DNA of 46,625 nt from CAWUIO01 sp963922455 (GCA_963922455.1 CAWUIO010000048.1:1-46625), one strand, 5' to 3'; positions 26,273 through 35,120 are shown, counted from the stretch's first letter. The notes: generated by a model not told the origin, from the sequence alone. Program-made: numbers and translations.

Positions 26273-26998
26273 ATGATAAAACACATAAACCCATTGTATA
26301 AACTATTATTTGCTTACCTCCTGTTCATCTTATGGCTCCCTCCTGTGCTAGGCCAAGAAATTGAAATACCAGAGAATATGAGCTTTTTGCCTGCCGCCCA
26401 AGTAAAAATTGGTGCCGATTCGGGGGATGTAAATGAAAAACCGCGTTTTGATATCTATGTGACTTCTTTTTTCATAGACAAAACCCTCGTTACAGTTCGC
26501 GATTTTCAACTCTTTGTTAAACTCAATCGCTATGTAACCCAAGCCGAGAGACGAGGTGTATCGTGGGTATATCAAGCCGATAGTGCGCAATGGAAAGAAG
26601 TAAAGGGGGCCAATTGGCGTCATCCTTGGGGACCAGATGCTCCTCCATCCTTACCCAATGAAGCCGTGCGGCAAATAAGTTGGGATGATGCCCAGGCCTA
26701 TGCCAACTGGCTGGGAAAGCGCCTCCCCAGCGAGTATGAATGGGAATATGCCATAAGAAAAGCCGGAGCTCCCCCCGCCCAAGACACCCTCTGGCAATGG
26801 TGTACTAACTGGTACAGTCTCTATGCCGAAAAATCATACTTTCAAAGGCGCTTAAACCGCACCAAAGTTCTCCGGGGAGGGAAATATAAATGGGATCAAA
26901 AGGAAAGTCCGGTTTATAGACTGACCCGTCGTTGGGACTTGAAACCACAGGAAGCCAATTCAGAAACCGGATTCCTGTGTGCCAAAAGTGTAGAGTAA
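26273..26998 (+). CDS. SUMF1/FGE-like secreted protein without catalytic cysteines
   Basis: This 241-residue protein with an N-terminal signal (residues 1-27, ending PPVLG) starts 32 bp after the phosphatase and is probably co-transcribed with it. The body is a formylglycine-generating-enzyme-like fold: MSFLPAAQVKIGAD, FFIDKTLVTVRDF, ISWDDAQAYANWLGKRLPSE, YEWEYAIR, VLRGGKY and ETGFLCA. The two active-site cysteines of true FGE, expected shortly after RGG, are not there (RGGKYKWDQKESPVYR). It therefore should not oxidise sulfatase cysteines. Similar cysteine-less proteins (GldJ/GldK-type) serve as binding or structural parts of the envelope. It may present a ligand to the TPR domain of its neighbour. 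Confidence 0.85.
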   Translation: MIKHINPLYKLLFAYLLFILWLPPVLGQEIEIPENMSFLPAAQVKIGADSGDVNEKPRFDIYVTSFFIDKTLVTVRDFQLFVKLNRYVTQAERRGVSWVYQADSAQWKEVKGANWRHPWGPDAPPSLPNEAVRQISWDDAQAYANWLGKRLPSEYEWEYAIRKAGAPPAQDTLWQWCTNWYSLYAEKSYFQRRLNRTKVLRGGKYKWDQKESPVYRLTRRWDLKPQEANSETGFLCAKSVE

Positions 26999-27004
26999 TA
27001 CCAC

Positions 27005-27415
27005 TTACTCTTCTCCTCGCGATTCTTTGTAGGCTTGAATTTCTTCTTCGCTGACTTTTAATTGAGTAATTGATCTCTGGTAGGTATTCCACTCCATCAT
27101 ATTCCTTTGTTCATCATCCGAATCATTGGAGCTGTCGTCAGACTCAATGACTTGCAATAACCAATAAGCCGCTTTTACTCGGTCTTCCTGACTATGGGTG
27201 TTCAGAAGATCAAAGACTATTTTTTCAAATTCTTCGTCGGAGTATTGTTTGGCGTGGCTGATGACATTTCGATAGTCTTCCGCCGATAGGTGATGCTCTT
27301 CACTGGTAAGCTCGACTAGTAAATGTTTTTCCTCTTCTTGCAATTTCCCGTCAGCTTTTGCTCCAATCAGCATCAAGCCAAACACGAGTTGATTATAACT
27401 AAGTTCGATATCCAT
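27005..27415 (-). CDS. TerB-like small helical protein
   Basis: I chose the ATG at 27415; a TTG at 27457 would add 14 residues. The 136-residue protein opens with IELSYNQLVFGLMLIGAKADG, then EEEKHLLVELTSEE, which resembles the first helices of TerB-like domains (a helix ending ADG, followed by an acidic helix). The rest is acidic and helical, with a run of Asp/Ser around residues 90-103. TerB domains bind metal and membrane-associated partners, but the match is partial. It is cytosolic and convergent with the SUMF1-like gene, only 6 bp apart. Confidence 0.7.
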   Translation of the reverse strand: MDIELSYNQLVFGLMLIGAKADGKLQEEEKHLLVELTSEEHHLSAEDYRNVISHAKQYSDEEFEKIVFDLLNTHSQEDRVKAAYWLLQVIESDDSSNDSDDEQRNMMEWNTYQRSITQLKVSEEEIQAYKESRGEE

Positions 27416-27539
27416 TCTGAAAGAATTAAAGCACTTTTCTTGTTGTATACCAAACAAATCTCACAAAGTTTGGGAGCATTTGCAATTTATTGAGTCATTT
27501 TATTGCAAGATATATATTCAGGTAATAACTCAAGCCGTC

Positions 27540-28421
27540 TTATTGTACCACCAGGCTGCATTTAGCTTGTTGGCGTTTGAAAGCTTTTTCCTCTTTACTA
27601 CCCAAATACTTGCATAGCGGAGCATTCACATATTCCAGTTTTGGTAATTTATACAAAGGAGAAAGATCTTGTACAGTCGTTCCCCAAATGTATAACTTTT
27701 CCAAACTATCGAGTGCTGCCAATGGGCTCAAGTCTTTCACTTGAGTCATCCCAGCTTTAAGTATTTTCAAATTTTTTAGCGAACGCAAGGGGCTTAAATC
27801 TTCCGATACGCCAAAGGATACATTAACTTGTTGTAAATGTTCAAGACCAGAGAGAGGGCTTAAATCATGAACATTCGTTTTTTCTGCCCAAAGTACCTCT
27901 AGCTTCTTACATGCGTGTAGAGGGTCCAGACTATCAATAGCCAGATCAGAACAGATAAGATGGGTGAGTTCAGACAACTCACGTAAGGCCTCTAAGTCTT
28001 TAATCTTCGTTTTAGAGCAGTTGAGGGTTTTGAGATGGGTAAGAGACCGCAATGGATCTAAATCGTTGACCTGAGTAGAATGGCAAAGAAGAAGTTCCAA
28101 ATTACTCATGGCCCTGAGGGGTTCCAAATCTGTGATCGATGTATATTGACAAAGAACCTCCTTTTGACTGCGAATTTGTAGGATTAGTTCTGCTTGTATT
28201 GGGTAATCATCCATACGAAATGTTTGCCCAAAAAAGTCTTTGTATATTTTACGAGGGTGATTATAATAATAACTGCGAATGCTAGAAGTCGCACGTAGTT
28301 TATTGTGAGCAGACTTTTTAGAAAGCTGATAATTAATCATCAAAATTTCTTGCCACTCCGAATCTAGTTGCTGCCACCAAATCATGGGGTCGGTGATGAA
28401 ATGTTGCGAATTTGCAGTCAT
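27540..28421 (-). CDS. Leucine-rich repeat protein (22-residue, internalin-like repeats)
   Basis: This 293-residue protein has no signal peptide. The first 80 residues are helical, with aromatic residues (SSIRSYYYNHPRKIYKDFFG). From about residue 88 there are eight or nine short leucine-rich repeats with the DL.PL step, for example LKTLNCSKTKIKDLEALREL. They differ from the 23-residue LP-type repeats of the other LRR protein in this window. The C-terminus is a short basic cap. It is probably a cytosolic protein-binding scaffold with unknown partner. A weak 7-bp stem (27480-27486 with 27502-27508) follows the stop. Confidence 0.85.
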   Translation of the reverse strand: MTANSQHFITDPMIWWQQLDSEWQEILMINYQLSKKSAHNKLRATSSIRSYYYNHPRKIYKDFFGQTFRMDDYPIQAELILQIRSQKEVLCQYTSITDLEPLRAMSNLELLLCHSTQVNDLDPLRSLTHLKTLNCSKTKIKDLEALRELSELTHLICSDLAIDSLDPLHACKKLEVLWAEKTNVHDLSPLSGLEHLQQVNVSFGVSEDLSPLRSLKNLKILKAGMTQVKDLSPLAALDSLEKLYIWGTTVQDLSPLYKLPKLEYVNAPLCKYLGSKEEKAFKRQQAKCSLVVQ

Positions 28422-28863
28422 TTTATAAAATTTTCCAGTGTGTTTAGGAGTTTTGGCTTATCTATCTATTCTGGCAAAGCAAGAAATATATATCGTGTTT
28501 TGCTTAGTAACTTTTATTATTAATGTAAAGCCAAAACAATCTTTCAAGAGTATATACCTACTCAATAGCTACATGAAATTAAAATAGGGCAGTCAACTGG
28601 TGCAATGAAAAAAGAAAATGAATTTCTTCTTGTGTTGTATGTGGAGCTGTCAAATAAAGACAACAAAGCTAATACAATCAGCTTTGTTTGTTAAGTAGTG
28701 GTCAAAAAATGGAATTCCTTTCTAAATATTACGGGAAATATGCCCCTAGGTTTCACTATTTGCCACTTAAGTAGGATCAAATTTCCTCTTATGGTCTCCT
28801 GCTACAGGATCTTTATTCAGAAACCAGAGTCATAATCTAGCTATTCTTCTTGCTATCAAACAG
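28422..28863. other. Intergenic region upstream of the LRR gene
   Basis: I find no coding frame. A 9-bp AT-rich hairpin (28662-28670 with 28680-28688) with a T-rich tail on the minus strand could end the aldo/keto reductase transcript, though it is about 175 bp from the stop. The sequence just upstream of the LRR start should hold its promoter, but I could not identify a convincing pair of elements. Confidence 0.5.
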
Positions 28864-29883
28864 TTAAAAATCTATCTCACCAAACACATCTCCATATAGA
28901 TTTTTTCTCAGCCCATCTGAGTTTAGAAAATCGTAGGGAAATCCCATTTCTACCGAACTGATCTGGGATAATTTTTGAAAATGGTTTTCATCTGCTTCCA
29001 AGTTCAGGCAATGTAGTGACTCCTGTAATTGTTTCACATTCCGGGCTCCGATGATAGGAATGATATTTTGTCCTTGACGCATCAACCAGGCCACTGCTAG
29101 GGCCGAAGGGGGCACTTGCAATTCATGAGCAACATCACTAAGTACCCGGGCTATAGCCAGGTTTTTCTCGTTAAATTTGACACTTTTTTCCGAAAGCCGC
29201 CCCCCTTCAATCATCCCCTGATTGTACTTACCAGTGAGTATACCAGCCCCTAAGGGTGACCAAGGCGTAATAGCCATCTCAAAAAAATCGGCCATGGGGA
29301 TCAGTTCACGTTCTACCGTCCTCTGTATCAAGCTGTATTCAATCTGCAAGCCCACAAAGCTATTCCAATTTTTTAGCTCAGCCAGCGTATTGGCTCGGGC
29401 AATTAGCCAAGCCGGAGTATCCGAAATACCAATATAATGTACTTTGCCTCGAGTTACCAGATCGTCCAGTCCCCGCATTACCTCTTCGATAGGGGTGGTA
29501 AAATCCCAAGCATGCACCCACAATACGTCCAGAAAATCGGTTTGGAGGCGTTTCAGGCTGTTCTCCACCGAGCGGATCATATTCTTACGGTGGTTGCCCA
29601 TAGCATTGGGATTTTGCGCATCATCGTAAAGTGAATACTTGCTGGCCACCACAAAATAATCCCGGTCTTTTTGAATAAAATCACCTAAGTACCGCTCACT
29701 GGTGCCCTCCGTGTATCGGTTGGCGGTATCTATAAAATTCCCTCCGGCCTCCGCAAAAGCATCAAAGACAGCCTGGCTCCCGGCTTTATTGGCTCCTCTT
29801 CCCCAATCTTCGCCAAAGGTCATGGCCCCCAAGCATAATTCACTTACCCGCAGTCCGCTTTTCCCAAATAATTTATAACGCAT
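28864..29883 (-). CDS. Aldo/keto reductase
   Basis: This 339-residue NADPH-dependent oxidoreductase of the AKR superfamily has the full catalytic tetrad: D52 and Y57 (FIDTANRYTEG), K82 (VASKYS) and H124 (WVHAWD). The N-terminal LGLRVSELCLGAMTFG-type strand is present as GKSGLRVSELCLG, and cofactor-binding segments WSPLGAGILTGK and PIIGARNVKQL follow. It probably reduces or oxidises small carbonyls in the cytosol; the substrate cannot be told from sequence. It lies alone on the minus strand, with repeat copy F upstream. Confidence 0.95.
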   Translation of the reverse strand: MRYKLFGKSGLRVSELCLGAMTFGEDWGRGANKAGSQAVFDAFAEAGGNFIDTANRYTEGTSERYLGDFIQKDRDYFVVASKYSLYDDAQNPNAMGNHRKNMIRSVENSLKRLQTDFLDVLWVHAWDFTTPIEEVMRGLDDLVTRGKVHYIGISDTPAWLIARANTLAELKNWNSFVGLQIEYSLIQRTVERELIPMADFFEMAITPWSPLGAGILTGKYNQGMIEGGRLSEKSVKFNEKNLAIARVLSDVAHELQVPPSALAVAWLMRQGQNIIPIIGARNVKQLQESLHCLNLEADENHFQKLSQISSVEMGFPYDFLNSDGLRKNLYGDVFGEIDF

Positions 29884-29935
29884 ATTTTTTCTCTCCTGAT
29901 TCTCTCTTGGAAGTTAAGCATATTTTAAAAATTAT

Positions 29936-30062
29936 GGGGCTGCCCCCCGTTATTCCTTAAGTGTTCATAGGCAAGTCCCTGGCCGGGGGTCGGGCTTTCG
30001 CTACTCGCCGGCCCACCCACAAACCAGCGGCGGGCTCAAACAAACCGCTCTATCCCTCAGCC
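29936..30062 (+). repeat. Interspersed hairpin repeat, copy F (subtype 1)
   Basis: It starts GGGGCTGCCC and ends TATCCCTCAGCC. The variable arms are CCCCCG (29944-29949) and CGGGGG (29984-29989), which pair over 6 bp but share little sequence with the arms of A, B, D or H. The core TCGGGCTTTCGCTACTCG and the AGCGGCGGGCTCAAAC segment follow. It lies in the gap between the divergent aldo/keto reductase and a membrane-protein gene, so it is not acting as a terminator for either of them. Confidence 0.85.
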
Positions 30063-30233
30063 AAAACCTGTATGAATTATGTAAGATCTCCCTTTTTAAC
30101 TGTACATTCAAGCGATTTCTTCCTCTTTTTACTATCTGAGGAGTGCGGAGATCTATTTTCAACTTTTTTTGAAAATATAGAAACCATATGAATATAGATT
30201 GCGTTCTCAAAATACATGCAAATTTAACTTTCC

Positions 30234-30638
30234 ATGAAAATAAGACTAAGCTTCCTAAAATTTGATCTTGTTTTGCAATCGCTTCTCTTGGTCACTAATC
30301 TAGGTTTTCTTTTTAGTGGTCAGTACTTCATGATTTTTCTATTGCAAATCCTCATTGCGGCTTACCAAGTGCTGGTAAGTGCCTTGGTGAATCTCTTGAG
30401 TTACAATTTCATCCCCCTGATCATCCGTTTGCGACGCTTACATTTGGTCTTATCTATGACTTATCTCACGAGCGTATTTATATTGAGCAGGCTTCTCCCT
30501 TGGTCTTGGGGTTTACACGTATCCTTGCTATTGGTACTACCCCAATTGATCGCATTAGCCTATTGGGGCCTAACCTGGCTAGATTATCGCTTAAAAATTA
30601 GGTACTTAGAACGCAGACCTACAATCTTCTCGTATTAA
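30234..30638 (+). CDS. Small hypothetical membrane protein
   Basis: I do not recognise this 134-residue protein. It has about four hydrophobic segments (about 10-28, 31-58, 70-86 and 93-114), short basic loops (RLRRLH, DYRLKIRYLERR) and no signal peptidase site. The basic C-terminal tail is likely cytosolic. It starts with ATG and heads a run of three plus-strand genes: two small membrane proteins and a GbsR/MarR-type regulator. The spacing between the first two (165 bp) leaves operon membership uncertain. Confidence 0.65.
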   Translation: MKIRLSFLKFDLVLQSLLLVTNLGFLFSGQYFMIFLLQILIAAYQVLVSALVNLLSYNFIPLIIRLRRLHLVLSMTYLTSVFILSRLLPWSWGLHVSLLLVLPQLIALAYWGLTWLDYRLKIRYLERRPTIFSY

Positions 30639-30803
30639 TTCATCATATTTCCCAACTAAAAGTCAAAATTGCAGTTATATTGGTCTAATAGTCGTATTAA
30701 CAAGAATATTACAGTCTTGATTTAGGTAAAAGTAACATTAATTCGTACATTGAGTTAATTCATTGCTTCAAAGATCAAGAACCATTACGTATACGTTTTT
30801 CCT

Positions 30804-31076
30804 ATGGACCCGAAAGAACTCAGGTTATACTTGGGGATTATTGTTCCTAATTTTTTATCCTTGTTCGTTTTGATTTGTCTTGTTTTATGGGATTCTACCT
30901 ATTGGTTGCGTTCCCCTGAAACCATGGGTTGGGCAATGGCAATTGTATTTGCCTTTGATGCCTTTATGAGCATTGTGTTTTGGTATAAACTCCCAATGAG
31001 TTTTTTGGATTATCTTAAATTTTTCAGCTTAAACTTTTTGGTAATATTATTTTGGATGAATTTGCTAATTTTTTAG
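30804..31076 (+). CDS. Small hypothetical membrane protein
   Basis: This 90-residue protein starts with ATG. Hydrophobic segments lie at about 9-31, 41-60 and 70-90, and the soluble parts are only a few residues each. It ends without a tail (LVILFWMNLLIF). It is 56 bp before the GbsR/MarR-type regulator gene, so the two may be co-transcribed. No family is recognised and no function can be assigned; its size and position recall small membrane partners of stress-response regulators. Confidence 0.65.
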   Translation: MDPKELRLYLGIIVPNFLSLFVLICLVLWDSTYWLRSPETMGWAMAIVFAFDAFMSIVFWYKLPMSFLDYLKFFSLNFLVILFWMNLLIF

Positions 31077-31132
31077 CTTAGCAGATCCTTTTCGGAAGAT
31101 AGAGGCAAAAATTAAAGCGATACAAATCAGTT

Positions 31133-31639
31133 ATGAGTCTGGACGAAGCAAAAGAACAGTTTATTCAAACCTGGGGTACTTTAGGATCCAAATGGGGCAT
31201 TAATCGGACCATGGCCCAAATCCACGCCCTTCTCATGATCTCTCCCGAGGCTTTGAGTACTGAAGACATTATGGATGCCCTTAGTATTTCCAGGGGAAAT
31301 ACCAATATGAATACCCGAGAGCTTATTGCCTGGGGTCTCGTTTACAAGGAATTGAAGTCGGGAGAAAGAAGAGAGTACTTTGTAGCCGAAAAAGATATCT
31401 GGGAAGTTGCTAAATGTATTATCCGGGAAAGGAAACGTAGAGAGCTTGAACCCATGTTACGGGCTATTGAAAACCTCAGCAAGGTAGAAGGCGATGAAAA
31501 AAGCCCAGAATACCAAAGCTACATAGAAGTGCTTCAAGAAATTCAAGGCCTTACCGGTACAGCCGATAAGGTGCTGAGTAAATTTTCTCAGGCTGAAAAA
31601 AATTGGTTTGTCAAGAAATTTTTAAAATTATTTGTTTGA
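31133..31639 (+). CDS. GbsR/MarR family transcriptional regulator
   Basis: This 168-residue protein has a winged helix-turn-helix (about residues 25-90): INRTMAQIHALLMISPEAL, then STEDIMDALSISRGNTNMNT with the recognition helix, then the wing VYKELKSGERREYFVAE. This matches the GbsR subgroup, which lacks the long dimer helices of classic MarR. The C-terminal part is helical and probably mediates dimerisation. GbsR-type proteins control osmoprotectant uptake or envelope genes; the target here may be the adjacent membrane genes, which is an inference. Its last 52 bases overlap the 3' end of the convergent glycosyltransferase gene. Confidence 0.93.
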   Translation: MSLDEAKEQFIQTWGTLGSKWGINRTMAQIHALLMISPEALSTEDIMDALSISRGNTNMNTRELIAWGLVYKELKSGERREYFVAEKDIWEVAKCIIRERKRRELEPMLRAIENLSKVEGDEKSPEYQSYIEVLQEIQGLTGTADKVLSKFSQAEKNWFVKKFLKLFV

Positions 31640-32871
31640 TTTCCATTAGGGTTTCTCAGCTTTTTAGTCATCTCCTCATATACATGGAGATACATTTGGG
31701 CCTGTACTCGCTGCGCATGCTTACTTTCGGCTCTTTCACGAGCTCTCACTCCCATTTTTCTAGTTTCATCCAGATTTTGAAGGCACAATTGTATCCTTTT
31801 GGCCAGGTCCTGTCTATCCCCCCTTTTGGCCAAAAAGCCCGTAATAGAGTCTTCAATCATCTCGGGTATACCCCCGGTTTGAAAACCTACAACGGCTTTT
31901 CCACAGGCCATCCCTTCTAATACCACATTGGGCAAATTATCTTCCAAGGAGGGCACTACCACAAAATCACAAGCGGCATAGACTTGAGTGATTTGCTCCA
32001 GATCATGAATATAGCCCAATCTATGGATATTGCATGGAGCCGGAATTACTTCTGAGTTGCCCATTACTAGCAGCTCAAGAGAAGGGCTTTGTACCAAAGC
32101 AAGTGCCTCAAGCAGGCATTGCATCCCCTTACGCGTCTCATCGGTGTAGTGAGCTACAAAAAGTACCAGTGGCTTATCCAGGGGTAAACCTAAATGCCTA
32201 CGGGCCTGGGCTTGGTTTTTAGGCCTAAAAATATTTAGATTAATCCCATGCGGGATGGTTGAATGAGGAAACCTACCCAAGATATCCGATTTTTCTGATT
32301 CTCTTCGAAGCCAATCAGAAGGGCAAACGATATGCAATTGTTCTGATGTAAGACTACTTAATGCTTTAATTTTGGTGTCTTTTATCTGTTTTTCAAGCGC
32401 TTCGTACGCATCCTTTGTTTGCTCAAAGTCTAAGAGATAGTGTACTCCTCCTAAAAATGGATTCATATCGTGTAAAGTCCAGATAATGGGTTTGTTCACA
32501 TTTTTAAAGAAACTAGGATAATCTAGGAAATTGGCAATCCAATGTAAATGAACCAAATCTGCTTGCTCGAGATGGGGGTCAGCTTGCAAGCGATAAGCAG
32601 TTTGAGGAAAATGGTAGCGAAGTTTAGGCTTATTTCTTAATAATTTTTTTTGCACAAACTGAAGCCAATGATATCGAAGCGTTTGTTGTCCCCGAGAGAC
32701 TAAGGTATGTCCTGGAGTAAACCGATGTATATTTTCGTTTGTCTGCCGGCCGTGAAATAAAACCAGTAAGCTAGAGCTTATATCCTTCCAATCATTCTGC
32801 CCTTGCACCAGTCGCCAGGCTGCTTCAAATGCCCCCCCTTGATCCATCGTATTGATATGTAGGATATTCAT
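31588..32871 (-). CDS. GT4 family glycosyltransferase
   Basis: This 427-residue GT-B-fold enzyme starts MNILHINTMDQGGA and has a C-terminal nucleotide-sugar domain. The E-x7-E motif lies in PSLEDNLPNVVLEGMACGKA, followed by VVGFQTGGIPEMI. The acceptor domain includes VHLHWIANFL and TLHDMNPFLGG, typical of exopolysaccharide transferases. It transfers a sugar from a nucleotide donor to a lipid-linked or polysaccharide acceptor at the cytosolic membrane face. It is the last gene of the polysaccharide cluster, 21 bp after a methyltransferase. Its 3' end overlaps the convergent regulator gene over 52 bp. Confidence 0.93.
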   Translation of the reverse strand: MNILHINTMDQGGAFEAAWRLVQGQNDWKDISSSLLVLFHGRQTNENIHRFTPGHTLVSRGQQTLRYHWLQFVQKKLLRNKPKLRYHFPQTAYRLQADPHLEQADLVHLHWIANFLDYPSFFKNVNKPIIWTLHDMNPFLGGVHYLLDFEQTKDAYEALEKQIKDTKIKALSSLTSEQLHIVCPSDWLRRESEKSDILGRFPHSTIPHGINLNIFRPKNQAQARRHLGLPLDKPLVLFVAHYTDETRKGMQCLLEALALVQSPSLELLVMGNSEVIPAPCNIHRLGYIHDLEQITQVYAACDFVVVPSLEDNLPNVVLEGMACGKAVVGFQTGGIPEMIEDSITGFLAKRGDRQDLAKRIQLCLQNLDETRKMGVRARERAESKHAQRVQAQMYLHVYEEMTKKLRNPNGNQTNNFKNFLTNQFFSA

Positions 32872-32892
32872 AGGCTATATACTAAATGTAAT

Positions 32893-33828
32893 CTAAGACC
32901 GAATATATTCGGCAATGATGGTCAAGTGAGATAATTGTGGGTATTGAATAAATAGGTCCTGCAAATATCTTTTTTTTCTCACCCGAAATAAGATCCTACC
33001 TAAAAACCCGTATCTCTTTTTTAAAAGCTTAAGGTTTTTTTCAATTTCACTTTCGGTGATGTACTTGAAAAAAGACTGATGGTACTCTTGTAATGGCTCC
33101 AAATAAATTTGATTCAGTTTTAAAGGCAGCACCTTTTCCAAATTTTTCAAGGATTTCTCATCCCACTTACCCATGTGGTGAGGTGGTAAATTTAAGGTGT
33201 TCCACGGGTCTAAGCCTAAAAAAGATGCATTATTAGGCACACTTATAAATAATCGCCCGTTTTTTTTCAAACAAGTGCACGTAGCCTCTAATGCCTGCTT
33301 AATATGGGGAATATGTTCCATGACTTGAAAAGAACAAACCACATCATAATATCCTGCGGTTTTCAAGGCATGTTCTTCTACGGTTTCTTGCCATATTATG
33401 GATAAAGGATGGGCTTGAGCGATTGCCTTAGGATTTAACTCCAGGCCAATCGCCACTCTGTTTGATTGCCTTAGTTTATCTAAGAAAGAGCCTTGGGCAC
33501 ATCCAATTTCTAAGACCCTATCATCTTCTTTAAGTTGCTCCAAAACAGTTTGGTGCTCCCATTTCCAAGGCATGTAGTACCACTCAAATTTTTGTAAGTG
33601 CTCATAAAATGCCTGGTCGCCGGCTAGGCTAAAAGGGTAAAAAAATTGATAGGCCGTCGTATCGCATTCATAGAGATAAACTGTATTTACATTTTTAAAA
33701 TACGCTTGTACATCCATGTTATACTCATCACGGTATTGATGAATAAGCCTTTGACTATCCATTTCCTTGAGAAGGCTTGCTGTCGAGCTGGGCTTAAGCG
33801 GTGAGCGTATCGTGGAAGGGGCAATCAT
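32893..33828 (-). CDS. SAM-dependent methyltransferase (class I)
   Basis: This 311-residue protein has motif I in VLEIGCAQGSFLDKL (about 120-134) and a following acidic position in AIGLELNPKA. The VCSFQVMEHIPHIKQAL segment corresponds to the motif seen in UbiE/Methyltransf_23-type enzymes. N- and C-terminal extensions include an aromatic, acidic segment (YKNVNTVYLYECDTTAYQ-like) found in glycan-associated methyltransferases. It probably methylates a sugar or lipid intermediate of the surface polysaccharide. Repeat copy G lies between it and the upstream cluster genes, so it may be transcribed separately or by read-through. Confidence 0.9.
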   Translation of the reverse strand: MIAPSTIRSPLKPSSTASLLKEMDSQRLIHQYRDEYNMDVQAYFKNVNTVYLYECDTTAYQFFYPFSLAGDQAFYEHLQKFEWYYMPWKWEHQTVLEQLKEDDRVLEIGCAQGSFLDKLRQSNRVAIGLELNPKAIAQAHPLSIIWQETVEEHALKTAGYYDVVCSFQVMEHIPHIKQALEATCTCLKKNGRLFISVPNNASFLGLDPWNTLNLPPHHMGKWDEKSLKNLEKVLPLKLNQIYLEPLQEYHQSFFKYITESEIEKNLKLLKKRYGFLGRILFRVRKKRYLQDLFIQYPQLSHLTIIAEYIRS

Positions 33829-33977
33829 GGCATAACATTTAGATCTTGATTAGCTAACATATGTCCTGCGTATTACAAAGAATAAGCCGAAGCAGTTCGC
33901 TAAAAGGACTATTCTTATTTTGATTTCTATATTTTACAATACGCGGCATAAATTTCATCTTAGGCAGTATTTTCTTT

Positions 33978-34107
33978 GGCTTAGGGATGGAGCGGCATGT
34001 TTGAGCTCGTGTTGGCCCTGTGGGCAAAGGCAGCGAGTAGCGAGAGCCCGACCCGCGCGGGCAGATCTGTTATTTAAGCTAGAAACTACCTGGCGCGGGG
34101 AAGCCCC
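33978..34107 (-). repeat. Interspersed hairpin repeat, copy G (subtype 2), inside the polysaccharide cluster
   Basis: Reverse orientation, from GGCTTAGGGATGGAGCGGC to the complement of the GGGGCTT box. Its arms are CCCGCGC (34052-34058) and GCGCGGG (34093-34099). The middle has the subtype 2 CGAGCTC/GGCC pattern shared with E and I. It occupies most of a 332-bp gap between two cluster genes on the same strand. The rest of that gap shows no other feature I can name. Confidence 0.85.
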
Positions 34108-34160
34108 GAGTATCCGGGCAACTATTTTGCTTTCTTCATACCAAAAGGAACTTCTATTTT

Positions 34161-35120
34161 TTATTTCACTAAATTATATTTTTGGAGGAAGGCTTTCCCT
34201 TTATTTATAAAAGAGCTTACAAGGCTTCTGTTTTGATCAGTCTTTGCCATTTCCTGAAAATAATGGACCATATGTTTCCTGGTATCGGTCCTCTCAAACA
34301 AGGGTAAGGGCTCTACAGATATTTTTTCGGCCAATTTAGGGTGAAAAAAAGGGTTTTGAGAGGGACAGTTTTCTCCGGTGCCATCAAAACCTATATTATT
34401 TACCAGGGATTGCCGAGGATGCAAGCACAGGCCTCCCCTCAAAAAAACGGAAGTATGCCATTTTATAGCCCAAGTTTTTAAGCTACCCCGTATATTTTGC
34501 TCTAATTGCTGGTAAAAATCGCGACTCCCTTGATAGGTAAAAGCCTTCTCAAGTCCTTTTTGGTCAATTTCGTGCTTTAGAGCCTGGGCATCGGGGTTGA
34601 AATGTTGCCAAGCCCTCCGCCAAGTGGCCCAACCCCAACAAGAGGCCACATTATAAAAAAAAGTATCTGTCAAGCTCGGTAAGTTAGCAGGAAACATAAA
34701 ACCCGAAATGTGCATAACCTCTGGGTTTTTTTCATAGGTCTGGAGGGCCTGGTTCATATACGTCAGAAAAAAAGGCGCGCTGAGGAGGTCATCTTCCAAA
34801 ACAATAAGCTTTTCAAATTGCTGGAACATTTCGCTGACGCCTTGCGAGATATTATCTGCTAGGCCCCCATTGCTTTCCCGGAGGTGGACTATTTTATTTT
34901 TGAAATTTCGTTTTACTTGGATGAGTTCACGGACCTTACGAATATTTTCTAGTTCCTGCTCGCTAGCCCCTTCTTTTGGCCCATCGGCATATATATGGAT
35001 CTCAGAATGCTCGGCTCCCTGGTTAACTTCTAAGGCATCAAGGGTCTGCTGGGTATGTAAAGGGCGATTGTACACAAAAAGGACGATGGGGGCATACTGC
35101 CAGGAACTATGATGGCTCAT
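34161..35120 (-). CDS. GT-A fold glycosyltransferase
   Basis: This 319-residue protein begins with the strand APIVLFVYNRPLHTQQTLDAL and has a metal-binding EDD motif at 109-111 (LIVLEDDLLSAPFF). WGWATWRRAWQHF and a later segment (NNIGFDGTGENC) fit the GNT-I/GT2-like sugar transferases found in Bacteroidota surface clusters. The donor and acceptor are unknown. Its ATG overlaps the TGA of the preceding GT8 gene by four bases (ATGA, 35117-35120), which indicates translational coupling. Confidence 0.88.
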   Translation of the reverse strand: MSHHSSWQYAPIVLFVYNRPLHTQQTLDALEVNQGAEHSEIHIYADGPKEGASEQELENIRKVRELIQVKRNFKNKIVHLRESNGGLADNISQGVSEMFQQFEKLIVLEDDLLSAPFFLTYMNQALQTYEKNPEVMHISGFMFPANLPSLTDTFFYNVASCWGWATWRRAWQHFNPDAQALKHEIDQKGLEKAFTYQGSRDFYQQLEQNIRGSLKTWAIKWHTSVFLRGGLCLHPRQSLVNNIGFDGTGENCPSQNPFFHPKLAEKISVEPLPLFERTDTRKHMVHYFQEMAKTDQNRSLVSSFINKGKAFLQKYNLVK

